Part shown: piece by piece, positions 12,515 through 23,744 of the stretch
How positions within the stretch are numbered: the stretch's first letter is position 1
Layout of the letters: each line of letters begins with the position of its first letter
Notes under the pieces: generated by a model
The model's database searches: none
The model's input: the letters and a program-made list of their open reading frames with translations, nothing else
Told to the model about the DNA's origin: nothing
Assembly (NCBI RefSeq): GCF_905404315.1
Contig: NC_066265.1
Span: 24,328,501 to 24,392,500, forward strand
Source of the DNA: Leptidea sinapis
Lineage: Eukaryota > Arthropoda > Insecta > Lepidoptera > Pieridae
Direction: 5' to 3'
Length of the DNA stretch: 64,000 bases
Position numbers and translations under genes: made by a program

Positions 12515-12775
12515 GACGACCCCTATAGCCCAGTGGTTAGTGACCCTGCCTACTGTGCTAAAGGTCCCGGGTTCGAATCCCGGTTGATGAAAGCATTTAT
12601 ATGATGTATATGGATTTTTTTTTTCGAGTCATGGATGTTTATTTGTATTTATGTATGTTTAAGTAAGTATATTGTATTAAATATATCGTTGTGTTGTACC
12701 CATAGGCTATGCCTAGTTTGGGGCAAGATAATTTGTGTTAGAGTGTGTCAAAATTATTATTATAATTATTCAGGT
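12515..12775 (+). mobile_element. SINE-1 full copy (tRNA-derived)
   Basis: The head has a TAGCCCAGTGGTTAGTGACC A-box-like part and GGTCCCGGGTTCGAATCCC B box. The body has GAGTCATGGATGTTTATTTG, TATTGTATTAAATATATCG and TTGGGGCAAGATAATTTGTG. The tail ends in repeated ATTATT. Best-preserved copy. Confidence 0.8.
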
Positions 12776-12861
12776 TTTTGAAGTGAAAATGCTTTTTTGC
12801 GGATATTGAACGAGATTTAACTTAACTTTATATGATTTAAAGCATTTGTTTTTAGTCTTTT

Positions 12862-12975
12862 TTGATGGTAGTAGAGGGCAAATGAACATATAGGTAACCA
12901 GATGTTAAGTGATCACCGCAGGCTATACTCACTTGAAACAGCAGAGGATTCACAAGAGCCTATATTAAAAAGCTT
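12862..12975 (-). mobile_element. Decayed 3' fragment of the CR1/Jockey-like LINE
   Basis: AACCAGATGTTAAGTGATCA and CAGCAGAGGATTCACAAGAG align with the reverse complement of the LINE tail, with many substitutions. Older than the other copies. Confidence 0.55.
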
Positions 12976-12984
12976 CGAAAAAAG

Positions 12985-13100
12985 GTACATATGTATTCGA
13001 AAACCGAAAACACATTGGTCCGTGGCAGGTATATAGGTATCGAACCGGGAACTCTAATAGTCAACAAATCAACCTATTGCACCACCGACTAAAGTAAATC
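12985..13100 (-). mobile_element. Another tRNA-like SINE head, decayed
   Basis: GTATCGAACCGGGAACTCTA and CCTATTGCACCACCGACTAA have the form of a reversed tRNA head but differ from SINE-1 and SINE-2. Only one such copy was seen. Confidence 0.35.
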
Positions 13101-13117
13101 TGAGAGTTGAACACTAC

Positions 13118-13245
13118 ATACCACGATTTACGAACCACGCGTCATTCGAACGGTTGGCTCAGTTGGTAAGAGCGTTTTGATGGAACCCGAGAGGTCGCGA
13201 GTTTGAGTCCCGATATCGTTAATTTGTATAATTAGTCCCAGATAT
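13118..13245 (+). mobile_element. SINE-2 head fragment with tRNA-like A and B boxes
   Basis: GGTTGGCTCAGTTGGTAAGAGCG resembles a pol III A box and GGTCGCGAGTTTGAGTCCC a B box. The preceding TTACGAACCACGCGTCATTCGA is the family's spacer. Best-preserved A box in the window. Confidence 0.65.
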
Positions 13246-13730
13246 TATGGATATCCCTTTAAAAATAACAAATTGTGATGTAAATCTAACTCAATAGAGA
13301 AAATATATTCACAACTCATGGTGCCTTTTAAGCGTAATTCATATTTTTCACCGCAATAGTTAAATATGGTGCTAGACGTCGCGGTAACGAATTTTTCTTT
13401 CTAATTACTTGGTGTCAAGTCGATTGTGCAGGAAATGCCACGGCGCCGGACAAAGAAGCCTTGACGTTCATTAATAAGATCACTCTAACTGCAATTCAGC
13501 TGAATAAAACCCGGTGCCTCGTTAAAAATATTAATATCGGGCGATATAACCTCGGATTAAACGCTGTTATAATTTACTTTCCTTGTCCCGTTATTAATAT
13601 CAATTAATTACAAGTGATAAATTTTGAAGCCGTCTTATTTCATTTTGTCTATACATATTTAGATACGTATTAAAATACCTCTCGATTTCAACATAGCAAT
13701 GCAATTCCATATAAAAGATTTATATATTTT
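13246..13730. other. Unrecognised unique sequence
   Basis: Moderately GC-rich at 13430-13560 (CCACGGCGCCGGACAAAGAA). An acceptor-like TTGTGCAG at about 13431 is followed by a frame that stops at once. Confidence 0.5.
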
Positions 13731-14035
13731 TTATATGAAAATTAGGGACAAGACGTTCAGCTAATGGTAATTGATACGCCCTGCCCATTTCAATGCAGTA
13801 CCGCTCAGGATTATTGAAAAAACCCAACAATGCTGAGCGGCACTACAACTGCGCTCGTCACCTTAAGACAAAAGTTGTCAAGTCTCATTTGCCCAATAAT
13901 TTGACTAGCTACGGCGCACTTCAGACCGAAACACAATAGGTAATTCTTACATATTACTGCTTCACGGCAGAAATAGGCGCCGTTGTGGTACCTATAATCT
14001 AGCCGGCATCCGGTGCGTAGGAGCCTCCCACTGGC
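13731..14035 (-). repeat. Family A full copy, reversed
   Basis: TGAAAATTAGGGACAAGACG to GGAGCCTCCCACTGG, with both hairpin arms present. Confidence 0.88.
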
Positions 14036-14369
14036 CTATAAATAGCGCAATCATATTCCTCTTACCTCTTACTTTTTAATCGAAGGCAATAAAAGTTAAT
14101 AAAATAGAAAAGCTCTTTAAACTTACAAGAAAAGTATCAGGCGTTTTGAAAAGAAATACTGCCAACAATAGCATCAAAGTATTTGTAACCAATAGTGTTA
14201 TTGTAATATCTGAATGCGCCCTTAAGTTTTTATCCTATTTATGAAAGCCCTTGCAACAAATATCATACTAGACTTTACTTCTTAAGACTTTATTTTTCAA
14301 TGTACTTGGAATTTATTGCAAGCACATTTTACATTAAGCTTTGAATGTTATAATACGAGTATAATTAGA

Positions 14370-14641
14370 AGGGGCGAGACGAGAAGAACGTTAAGCTGAT
14401 GGTAATTGATACTCCCTGCCCATTACAATGTAGTGTCGCTCAAAGTTCTTGAAAATCCCAAAAATTCTGAACGGCACTACAATTGCGCTCGTCTCCCTGG
14501 ATAGATAATATGTTGAGTCTCGTTTGCCCAGTAACTTCACGAGCTTAAGCGCCCTTCAGACCGAAACACAATAATGCTTACAGAGTCCATTGTGGTACCC
14601 ACAATCTAGCCGGCATCCTGTGCAAAGGCACCTCCCACTGT
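14370..14641 (-). repeat. Family A copy, reversed
   Basis: AGGGGCGAGACGAGAAGAACG to GGCACCTCCCACTG. It lies 335 bp after another copy in the same orientation. Confidence 0.86.
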
Positions 14642-15202
14642 TTAATTATGACTTAAAAATATGTATCTCAAATTTGCCAAATATATAAAAACTGCTTTCA
14701 TCTACAGTCTTAGGTTCTAAATGACAGTGAAAAAATCCCACAACGTTATTGAACAAATTTTATCAACAGTAAATATTACCTACGCGCTATCCTTTTAATT
14801 TCGCATTGCTCATATTTCAACAAAGAGCGTTAAATCCTTTATAATGTCTTCATAAAAATACTTCACTAAAGGCGCTGCGAAAAGCCTTTGTAGCAAAGTG
14901 ATGAAAAAATATGTCCAGGTTATCTAAAGTGCTTACGTATTAACGTTTTTCATAATTTTTCTTTGTATGCGCAAGTGGCTCTCTTATGAAGATGAGTTTT
15001 AAATGAAATACAATTTTGGTTTCAATTTTAGAAGTTGTTTTGAATTCAAACTTACTCGAATATATTGAAACAAGCAGATTCTCACAACACAGTTTATTAT
15101 TATGATTTTCTTGCCCGTCAGAATTTCCTTAAATTAAATTTATTCAATGACGCTTGGGTATGATATAGCTATTGCAGCGGAGAAATAATTTTAATAATCA
15201 CT

Positions 15203-15407
15203 AGCTGACCCGACAGACGTTGTTCTGTTCATAATAAAAAAAAACTATTGCGGATGGAATTTTGGAAAATCCGCTTCTTTCTTTCTTCGCTGACCTCTAC
15301 TCGGTGAAAAGAATATTCCTACCAAATTTCAAGTCTTTAGCTCTAATGGTTCCAGAGATATCGTGATGAGTGACTATATACATGGAAATCTCTTATATAT
15401 ATATAGA
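15203..15407 (-). repeat. Family G-related repeat
   Basis: AGCTGACCCGACAGACGTTG, TTCTGTTCATAATAAAAAAA, then ACCAAATTTCAAGTCTTTAG and GTGATGAGTGACTATATACA, ending in TATATATATATAGAT. Confidence 0.6.
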
Positions 15408-15559
15408 TTTGTTTGCTATATATTTGAACTAATAGACAAACAACAAATGATTAAATTGTAATTATAATTTTAAACAAGCTATAGATTATACTTATATAAC
15501 TGTACTGAAAATTTAAATTAGTTTTTGTTTTAATTAAACATATTTATTTAATCAAAATA

Positions 15560-15800
15560 TTTACCAATATTATCTTTACATTGCTGCCATCAAATACGAA
15601 GGTCATTTATGCCATTGTGATAAAACTGTGGTGATGACAAACTGTGTGAAACCATTTTGTACTGCCTCCTGAGAAGAAAACTTCTTACCACGTAGAAAAT
15701 TGTCCAAATACCGAAAAAAATGGTTGTCCCATGGAGTAAGGTCTGGCGAATACGTAGGGTGACGGATGAATTCTAATTGCAGTTCCTGTAGAGTTAAATC
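15560..15800 (-). pseudogene. mariner transposase C-terminal relic
   Basis: On the - strand from about 15797 a frame reads LQELQLEFIRHP, then HPTYSPDLTPWDNHFFRYL, then DNFLRGKKFSSQEAVQNGF. This is the third catalytic region of mariner-family transposases (YSPDL.P.D), with the final Asp present (PWD). A frameshift near 15610 moves the match to another frame, reading NGINDLRI, stop, WQQCKDNIGKY, the usual C-terminal end. The N-terminal DNA-binding part and first two catalytic residues are not recognisable at 15800-16200. No terminal inverted repeats were identified. Confidence 0.75.
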
Positions 15801-15809
15801 TCAAACCAT

Positions 15810-17702
15810 AAAGGTTCTATGTCTATTCGAAGTACCTGTTACAATAAAACCCCTATTACTATATTAATAATTTGAATAATCGCAAGACTAGAGTGTTTTT
15901 AAAACACAAAAATGATGCTGAAACCTAGAACAGAATAAAGTTTGACTGAAATGATACTGTTATTGTAACACTGTTTTTCGCAATACGTTGAAAAACACGA
16001 GCAAGATCACCATACCGTGCCTTAATCAAGTATTTCACGATCTACGTGAAAGAGACTAGGAAAAACAGTTCCCGTATGAACACATCGCAGCAAACAGATC
16101 GGCATGCAAGCGGAAATAACTGAAATATTGCCCCGAATACAGTATATTTGCTCTCAGTGTTTGATTCCTGTATCGCTTGCAAGTTGATACAATTCTAGAT
16201 ACTTTGATCTTAACTAGATTTGCTTTTACTGCACACTTATTTTTTTAATATTTTAATCTTTAACATAATATTATTGTATTTCTCGTTTACTTTAATTTGA
16301 AGCTGTGTAAATAAGAAATATAACGGAATGTATTTTTTAGTTTATCAATTATTAATTTACTAAAACATTACTTATGATCAGCTTTATAAATTTCGATTAA
16401 AATATTTCATATCTATGATAGTTTAATAAATTTCCCTAAGATTGCGTTGTATTTTCTCCGAAATTTATTCACAGATTATTAAAATGTCAAACATATTGGA
16501 CAGCCGATATTTGAGCACTTAAACAATATCGATTTAATATAAATCTTAGCTGAGGTGAAATATGGTCGGTACTTTCGTTTTCTCGCCGGCCGCTCTAACC
16601 TCGACGTCGCGGCTATAATTCAAAAAACAATGGCGAAGCACCGACCGTACAGAAATAGCCACAGAATACAAACAGCCGGCCTACACCATACCAACGTGCA
16701 ACGGCTATAAAATTGTAATGTACACACAGAGTATTTCTAAGCATAAGTCGTTTACGTTTCCGGTTTAAATGCAAAGAAATCAAGTCATTTTAACGGGATT
16801 TGTGCGGTTACTGTAATGTTATATCACACACACTTTTGACATGTAATATTTTTATTTAATTAGCACATTTATTCAAGATATTTCTGATCTGAAAAGTTAT
16901 TTACAACTGCAAAACTAACTTAGCCGGACGGTTATCGTAATTCATATTCAATATTCTCTCTGAATGGAGAGTCCTTTAACGCGTAAATTTAACATTTCTT
17001 TGGGAAGACTAATTCTTCAAGCACTTGAGATCAATCAATCAATCTTCGCAATGTGAGCTATAATTAACAAAACATCACATTGCTCTCTACTACTAAACTG
17101 TACTGAAGCCGTTTTACCAACCATAACCATAAGTCCTATTCCATGAAACGTAATATTTAAGGTATACATAATAAAAACATAGTCGAATTGAGAACCTTTG
17201 CGAAATTGATTGATTGTACTAAAAAGTACAAAGAAACCATACATCAAAAATTAATAATTATTTTGTTGATATAATTGATAGAACCTTCTAGGTTATTAAA
17301 GTGAAATAAATAGCAATGTTTTCAATTTATTAACCACAAAATCGAAGATAATTTTAAGAATGTTTCAGTTACAAACCGTTCCTTAAATTCGTTAGCTCGA
17401 CTTCGGTTGGGTCCCCGATCAATTTAATAAAGGTATAAGGTAGCGATAATTTCATTACAACCTGCCAACACTTACCTCGCCCATTGAAGATACTCGATAA
17501 AATTAGCCAAAACTTAAAACGGGTTCTATATTATGAAATCAATAGGTGTTTATATGTAAGAGGCTTAATTGATACATTCTAAAACTCATGCTATCTTTTA
17601 TAATTAGAAAAAAAATTGAGGGAATTTCGCGTCGTACTTTCTTGAGTCTCTCATCTCCTCAAAATATATCCTATATTATATTTTGTGCCTCTGACTCTAT
17701 AT
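15810..17702. other. No gene recognised; one GC-richer patch
   Basis: 15810-16200 may be unrecognisable mariner sequence. 16555-16720 is GC-richer (CTCGCCGGCCGCTCTAACCT, CAACGGCTATAAAATTG) with no frame. A scrap resembling family E is at 17165-17202. Confidence 0.5.
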
Positions 17703-18015
17703 TTTTTTAAATGAAAATAAGGGACTAGACGAGCAGGACGTTCAGCTATTGGAAATTGATACGCCTTGCCTATTACAATGCAGTGCCAGTCAGAGTTCTT
17801 GAAAAACTGAAAAAATTCTGAGCGGCACTACAATTGCACTCGTCACCTTGAGACATAAGATGTTAAGTCTCATTTGCCGAGTAATTTCACTAGCTACAGA
17901 CCACTCCCTTCTGACCGAAACACAGTAATTCTTACACATTACTGCTTCACGGTAGAAATAGGCGCCGTTGTGGTACCCATAAACTAGGCATCCTGTGCAA
18001 AGGAGCCTCCTGGTA
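17703..18015 (-). repeat. Family A full copy, reversed
   Basis: AAATGAAAATAAGGGACTAG to GGAGCCTCCTGG. Hairpin arms and the CATTACTG palindrome are retained. Confidence 0.88.
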
Positions 18016-18255
18016 TATACCACACACGTGTGCAAAGTTTGTGTATGATCGTTAGAATATTTTAGACGTGGAGCGCAATAAACTCACATATTATGCATTT
18101 TTTATTTGTGTACAGTAAATCAAATTTTATGAGTTTATAACTGATTCAAAGCTTGAGTTAAACATACATTTGTAGGCCTTTTTTAAAGGTTTATCTTTTA
18201 TTGCTCTTAGATGCTAGCGGTCGACTGTCGATTAGTTGCACTGATCTTTACTATA

Positions 18256-18570
18256 TACCACTAGACTGGTGGCTGTCGAAGTGCTTTTGTGTTTTTTTGT
18301 TATTCGCCATTTTGGAACTGTCGGCCATTTAGCGAGAGTATGCCAAAAATTGTGTGCTTTATTACTTTGATACTTGAAGACTGAAGTATAAATAACACGG
18401 AAAACGAACGAAATTTATTCAAAATTCAAAAATACTTCAGAGTATTGTATGTTCTTTTGCAGCCATTTGCATTATACGTCGAAATTAGTTCTCTGGGCGC
18501 TCGCGAGTCGCGCTTCAAATTGGCACAAAAAATCTGCTGTCAAACATATGGAACAGCCTGTCTAGTGGTA
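18256..18570. mobile_element. MITE J (single copy) with ACCACTAGAC termini
   Basis: TACCACTAGACTGGTGGCTGT at the left is the inverse of ACAGCCTGTCTAGTGGTA at the right, apart from a short insertion. The flanks are TA-rich, consistent with TA target duplication. Interior has CTCTGGGCGCTCGCGAGTCG. About 315 bp, non-coding. Confidence 0.65.
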
Positions 18571-19029
18571 TTTAAACAGGTCAGTGATTAGTTCCTGCAT
18601 TTTCTTGAGTCAAGTTACCGTCTTGTACCTTTTTCAGTACTTATAGTCTACGGTGCTGATCTGAACATTAAACCTTTTGTATATATAACTTTTTATATCT
18701 TTCTAAATGCTCTTTGATTTATCAACCTAATTTTAACTGCTTTAAAAAAGGATCTTTAACGATTTTAAAATATAGAAAATAATATTGAAGCGCAAAAGTA
18801 AAGCTATATTTGTTTTATTTCTCGGATTAGTTTGTCTGACTCCATATTGACAGAGTGCCTTTGAGCCGCGTTGCCAAAACGTACATTTCTATCTATCAAA
18901 ACTGTCAACAAAATAGCTCTCATATTATTCAATACATATTTTTAGAGAACATCAATCGTATATACATTTAACTTTCGATGTAAATGAACTATTCTTAATT
19001 ATGTAAGTGTAATGAATAACGATAATATA

Positions 19030-19274
19030 ATATTGACACACTTTTACACGAATTAGCTTGCCCCAAATTGGGCATAGCTTGTGTTATAGGTTGCAAGACA
19101 ATGATATATTTAATACAATATACTTACTTAAATATACATAAATACATATTAACATCCATGACTCGGAAACACACATCCATATTCATCAGATAAATGCTTG
19201 CACCTACCGGGATTCCAACCCGGGACCTCTAGCGTAGTAGGTAGGGTCGGTAACCTCTGAGCTATATAGGTCAT
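19030..19274 (-). mobile_element. SINE-1 copy, reversed
   Basis: GCTTGCCCCAAATTGGGCAT, CGATATATTT-like spacing (ATGATATATTTAATACAAT), CATCCATGACTCGGAAAC and CGGGATTCCAACCCGGGACC follow in reverse order, ending in GAGCTATATAGGTCATC. Confidence 0.8.
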
Positions 19275-19599
19275 CAAATTAAAAGTCATTTATTAATATA
19301 GGTGAAAAAAATTTATTTATGTCAAAGTTTAATAACCATTTGGGAAAAATTAGGCTTAAATTAGAATTATGCACTGTTGAACATTATGCAGAGATATTAA
19401 AATAAAAACAAATAAAATAAATAACAATAATATCAAAATTATACCAAAGCTATATTTTTGTTAAATTAAATTTTAAAAATTAAATTGGTATTCTTTAATT
19501 ATTTTTAGAGTTCATCTAGTCAAGTGAAAAATATTAGACTACCTAAAAATCTAAATTATTACAACAGTTTAATGTAATTACAATTATTTGTACTTTTAG

Positions 19600-19712
19600 A
19601 TAGAATAAGAATCATCAAAATTGGTTCATCCAGTCGAAAGTTCTGAGGTAACACACATGAAATAAATACAGTCGAATTGAGAACCTGCTCCTTTATTGAA
19701 TTCGGTTAAAAA
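19600..19712 (-). repeat. Family E repeat end, reversed
   Basis: TTGGTTCATCCAGTCGAAAG, GTTCTGAGGTAACACACATG, GTCGAATTGAGAACCTGCTC. Reverse of the block at 50662. Confidence 0.6.
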
Positions 19713-20017
19713 TATATGACACAATTAACAAAATCAGCAGAGGTAACGCTGTACCTACAAGGATATCTACGGGGAGTAGCGTACCGCTGCATTCTCAAAT
19801 ACATAATATACTTAGCATTCTCTTATATCTCGTATATTGTGGAGTTGTTATAATAACCAGAGGTAATAATTAAAAAAAAATTTAAGAATTAAAAATCGTG
19901 AGCTATTTTTAATAATACCAATTTGTTACTGGTACTTTATATTGAAATGTGTTTAATTAATTAATATATCTGAAATTTTAACTCTTATTTGACATAGTTT
20001 AAAATAACATCAACAAC

Positions 20018-20460
20018 GATTTAGCCTTAGATTAAGTTTTGGTCTCGGCGTAGTCGCAAAGTGCGGCAACTAATACTACGCCCAAATGGGCTTACTCGAG
20101 CCAGTCTCGAACAATGTGCGACGTTGACGTGCCTCATGTTCTATTGATCTTTGCTAAAAATTGAAACTAAAATGCCGGGTTGCGTAGTAAAACTTTGTAA
20201 AAAGAAGACCACAAGAAATAAGAAAGACTGTGGGATCACATGTCATAGTATTTTGTATACTAAGTATTTTGTATTTTATTTATTATTTCAGTGTAAAATA
20301 ACGCGAAGCGTAATTTAAAAAAAAATTGAAAGTACCATTGAGTGTACAGATGCCACACACGCAAGCATCTAATTATTACCGTAATAAAAAAACTATTGTT
20401 CTTAAATATCGCGGTATCTAAATGGAGCGCAGTGGAGGCCAATCCTTAATCTAAGGATTT
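20018..20460. mobile_element. Short inverted-repeat element carrying a THAP fragment
   Basis: CCTTAGATTAAG at 20025-20036 is matched exactly in inverse at 20445-20456, and similarity continues inward (TTTTGGTCTCGGCGTAGTCG against the reverse of the right end). The 443-bp interior includes the THAP frame. No clear target-site duplication was seen. Probably non-autonomous. Confidence 0.55.
20172..20318 (+). pseudogene. Truncated THAP-domain frame
   Basis: An ATG frame of 48 codons begins MPGCVVKLCKKKTTRNKKDC followed by GITCHS. This matches the start of a THAP C2CH zinc finger (Cys at 4 and 9, then the GIT-H segment). After residue 26 the similarity ends and the frame runs into AT-rich codons until TAA, so the second Cys-His pair is missing. 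It lies inside a TIR-bounded element (20018-20460), suggesting a deleted transposon of P-element type or a captured THAP exon. Confidence 0.6.
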
Positions 20461-20845
20461 AACTATTTACATTAGTGTTTTTATTTGTAATGGATATTAA
20501 AAAAAATAAATTAAACCGTGCCCAAATTAAGCTAAATAGTGACCTATAGTTTTCCCATTACGTATTGATATATAAGTGACTAAATGCCTACTGAAGCGTA
20601 AGCAGTTGGCTTAATAAAATGTTTGAACGCTTTCGGAATTACTTAACTGAAAACAATTCAGTATGGATGCATTGGACCAAGTGCAGCAGTAGTGTAACAT
20701 TCCAACCAGCGCGTAACTGAATCAGTTTTAACTTTATGGCTGGCTGAACTCTACAAGTCAATATTGCGCTGTTTCTAAATGTGAACAATATATTTAAGCT
20801 CTATTTAATTTCAAAATAAACCCTAAAAAGTATTAGGCTTTGATC

Positions 20846-21074
20846 ATTTATACGTCTAGATAGACTATAGGCAGCAGTGAAAAAGTACAAATAAAACGTT
20901 GAAAAAAGTTGAGTTTAGATCTAAGCTCTATTTTGAGCAATTCACGGACACTAACACAAAGTTGTCATACAAATCGTGAGTGTAAGACGTAGTCTTGTCA
21001 CGCACACTAGAATAATATTCCGGGCCGGTTTTTATTGTTTGTCTAACAGCAAGAGACTATCTAGACGTATAAAT
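20846..21074. mobile_element. MITE H, complete copy
   Basis: A 229-bp unit whose ends ATTTATACGTCTAGATAGACT and AGACTATCTAGACGTATAAAT are near-perfect inverted repeats. It contains GAGCAATTCACGGACACTAA and GTCTTGTCACGCACACTA, shared with 62395 and 32549. No coding capacity. Confidence 0.75.
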
Positions 21075-22003
21075 TATAAGGTATGAAGTTCCTAATAGAA
21101 TAACATCAGAGTTTGAATATGTAATTCCTACTAATGTTAATTCTTATTCAAAATTTGAGATTACAGTGAAAGGGACATAAACATTGAAAAAAAAAAAATC
21201 ATAAATAAATATAACTAAGTATTGCTCATCATTTACCTAAATTCTCTAATATAACTCTTGGCTGTAGAGATTTTAAATATTCTGTCTGAAATATATTCTG
21301 AAAAGCGGTCACCGAATAACGAACATAAAAACTTAAAGTTAACTTAAACGTTACATAAAAATTCTTCAGTGCGTTAAGTCAGACTGTCCTAATGTAAGCA
21401 AATTGCCGTCACAGCCTCTCGAGTAACGGCCGCGGGTATCATTTTCGTGATAAACGCTTAAAAGCCTCGCGGAAAGCTTTTTACTAGACTTCTACATTGT
21501 AGATCCTCCCATACTTTTTGCTTTGCCACTGGATTATTCGTATATCTGAATAAGATACACGAATAGGATTTTCGGATATTGATCAGATTTTATTTTCGCG
21601 TTGCAGTTTTCAATTTTCACCTCGCTTTTCGGTTTGCTGGTGAAAAAGTTGCTCTTTGTGCTAGGATTAGAGGCTTAGGACCGTACATCGGAAAAGCAAT
21701 AGTATATTTCGTGTTTGTTCTTTTATGTACTTTCAATCCATTCGGTTTTATTGATATTGTTGAAGGTGGAAATATTTTTTTTAATTATTATGAAAGCAGA
21801 TGTAATTAAATATTATTTTCAAAATAAAATTTTGGTCGGAGTAGAGTCTGTAATCAGTTATGTGTGCTTAGTGTATTTGAATGGTTTTAACAAAGTCAAA
21901 TAAATTTTATTCAATTCGGCTTAAAGTAAGCGCTTTTGTATCACCATTAAAAATATTTAACTAATTTGAATTACTGAATCTACTATTTGTTCAGAATAAG
22001 TAT
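21075..22003. other. No gene recognised
   Basis: Short overlapping frames at 21579-21903 are hydrophobic and AT-driven, without recognisable features. Confidence 0.55.
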
Positions 22004-22048
22004 AGCTCGCGAGAAGAACGTACAAGAAACTCAACGGCCACTCTTTTT
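22004..22048 (-). mobile_element. LINE 3'-end scrap, reversed
   Basis: CGCGAGAAGAACGTACAAGAAACTC in reverse is the GAGTTTCTTG..CGTTCTTCTC block. Confidence 0.5.
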
Positions 22049-22435
22049 AATCAAATAGTAGTATTTACAATGGCTGTAATATACATAACAAAATTAGTTT
22101 GTAAGGTGCTGCGCTGCATCCAACATATCAATCGTGTTTAAATAATATAAAATATTTCATAAAAAGTAATTTCAAAAATAATAAACTGTATAAATATAAA
22201 TAATCGTATATTGGGTGCATCAACCTTTACAAGTACAACCTTTACGTCAAGCAATAGGATTTTTGGATACTGATCTGATTTGGCACAGGATTTTTTTTCT
22301 AGATACACTTTTAAAAAACTTTCAGTTTATAAAAATATTCCAATAATATTATGTATTACAATATAATAATCAAAATGCTCTTGAAGCATTGCAATATGAA
22401 TCGTTTTAAATACAATTCCTTTGTACAAGGCATGC

Positions 22436-22625
22436 TATTCGGGAGGCGAAGCGTTGAGGGGGAAGTTGGTGAGGGGTTGCGGGGCGGGAGGGGCGGGAGG
22501 TGGTCGGCGTGGTACTTGCATCGTACTTGCAGTTGCCCCGGTCAGGAAGCGCGGCGGAATGCCGTCAGCCGCGTTGTTGTGAGAGGGCATTGCACGCTGC
22601 GCCGGCGCTTCTTGGCCTTTCATTC
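22436..22625. other. GC-rich island with G-quadruplex-type G runs
   Basis: This is an abrupt GC-rich patch in AT-rich DNA. Between 22473 and 22497 the + strand carries runs of 4, 4, 3, 4 and 3 guanines separated by loops of 1 to 4 bases, which fits the usual quadruplex pattern. The - strand is open over 22623-22435 for a 62-codon ATG-initiated frame rich in proline and alanine; an acceptor-like CTCAG lies just upstream on that strand but is followed by TGA before the ATG. It could be a promoter or enhancer, or an exon of a - strand gene. I see no family match. Confidence 0.4.
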
Positions 22626-22738
22626 ACTGAGTTTACTATTCGTTATATTTAACCGAATACGATTCGTATGGTCTCCACAATTATTGTATATACTTAGGTG
22701 AAATCTTACTGTGTTATTACAAAAATGTTGGACATATT

Positions 22739-22997
22739 CGGCCTTACAAATAAAATTGGCATAAAGTTATAACGAAGCATAAACCACGAATATGTAAAAT
22801 GTTTACAGACATTTTGCTTACGATTGGATTATTCGGACGTATAACGTTTCCCGCGTTTATTTGCAAGGCAGCTTGTCATTCGGAAAACTACAGAATTATC
22901 ATTGTATTGACAGTGTTGTCATCGATATTGTAAACATTTTGCATATTCTTTGTTTATGCTTAGTTATAACTTTATACCAAGTTTATTTGTAAGGCCG
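22739..22997. mobile_element. MITE I, complete copy with long inverted repeats
   Basis: Left CGGCCTTACAAATAAAATTG and right CAAGTTTATTTGTAAGGCCG are the ends of inverted repeats extending about 65 bp inward with few mismatches. ATT flanks both sides, a possible target duplication. Confidence 0.75.
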
Positions 22998-23279
22998 ATT
23001 GTGTTGAACACAACGTTCTATTACAAATCAGTGTCTTCTATTGTTTAGCCTTCAAAAATATTTAGACATTGCTTATATTTAAACAAATCGAACCGAGTCT
23101 AAGGTGTGTCTAGCTGATAGATCATATTCATTTGGAAGATTATATGATTTAATTGTTCCCTTAATTGATCCTGTACACTTCAGTTTCTGTTGTGCTTAAT
23201 GACGTTTTCATGTTGAAGTGGAACAATAGATAAAATTACTTTATGCAATCACATAGTGAATAATAGTCACATATTCTGT

Positions 23280-23513
23280 ATATCTGGATGTGTGGCGGTC
23301 CTCCACAGTGCGGTTTTCAAGGAGCTTTCTTCCACGTACTACAAAGCTGTGGAATGAGCTTCCTTGTGCGGTGTTTCGGTACCTTCTAAAATAAGCGGGT
23401 TCACCTTCCTTAAAGGCCGGCAATACTCCTGTGATTCCTCTGGTGTTGCAGGAGAATGTAGCTGAGGTGACCCGTACGCCCGTTTGTCCTCGTATTCCAT
23501 AAAAAAAATACCT
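23280..23513 (+). mobile_element. 3' fragment of the same CR1/Jockey-like LINE
   Basis: This matches the 28985-29466 element from DVWRSSTVRF onward and retains both Trp codons that are stops there (SRSFLPRTTKLWNELP is intact). It has a short deletion after CAVF, a stop soon after, and the TTCCATAAAAAAAA tail at 23499-23513. It is 5'-truncated. The - strand frames over it are shadows. Confidence 0.8.
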
Positions 23514-23744
23514 ATTGAAAAGCAAATATGATACATCAAATTAAGAACAAGTATTATGATGGTTCATATCTGCAAATAATGGAAACCCTTACATAGAATT
23601 TAAAATAAACCCTAATGTGTGCTTAACCAACTTTTTAGAATTCCAAGTTGAGTTCATTAGTATCTCTCAAGTGCTAAACAAACCAATAATAAGAAATTAT
23701 ATTTCATGTATGCATTTAAAAGGCATAAAACGTATTTATTTTCT

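Noticed and set aside
12530..12590. True tRNA gene
   Set aside because: The A and B boxes belong to a SINE-1 head followed by the SINE body; no complete cloverleaf and the same unit recurs.
13145..13225. True tRNA gene
   Set aside because: SINE-2 head with a good A box, but the acceptor stem does not pair and the family recurs here as truncated copies.
22351..22701. 116-codon + frame over the GC island
   Set aside because: The middle is low-complexity Gly/Arg from G runs and the ends are AT-rich; no splice or domain support.
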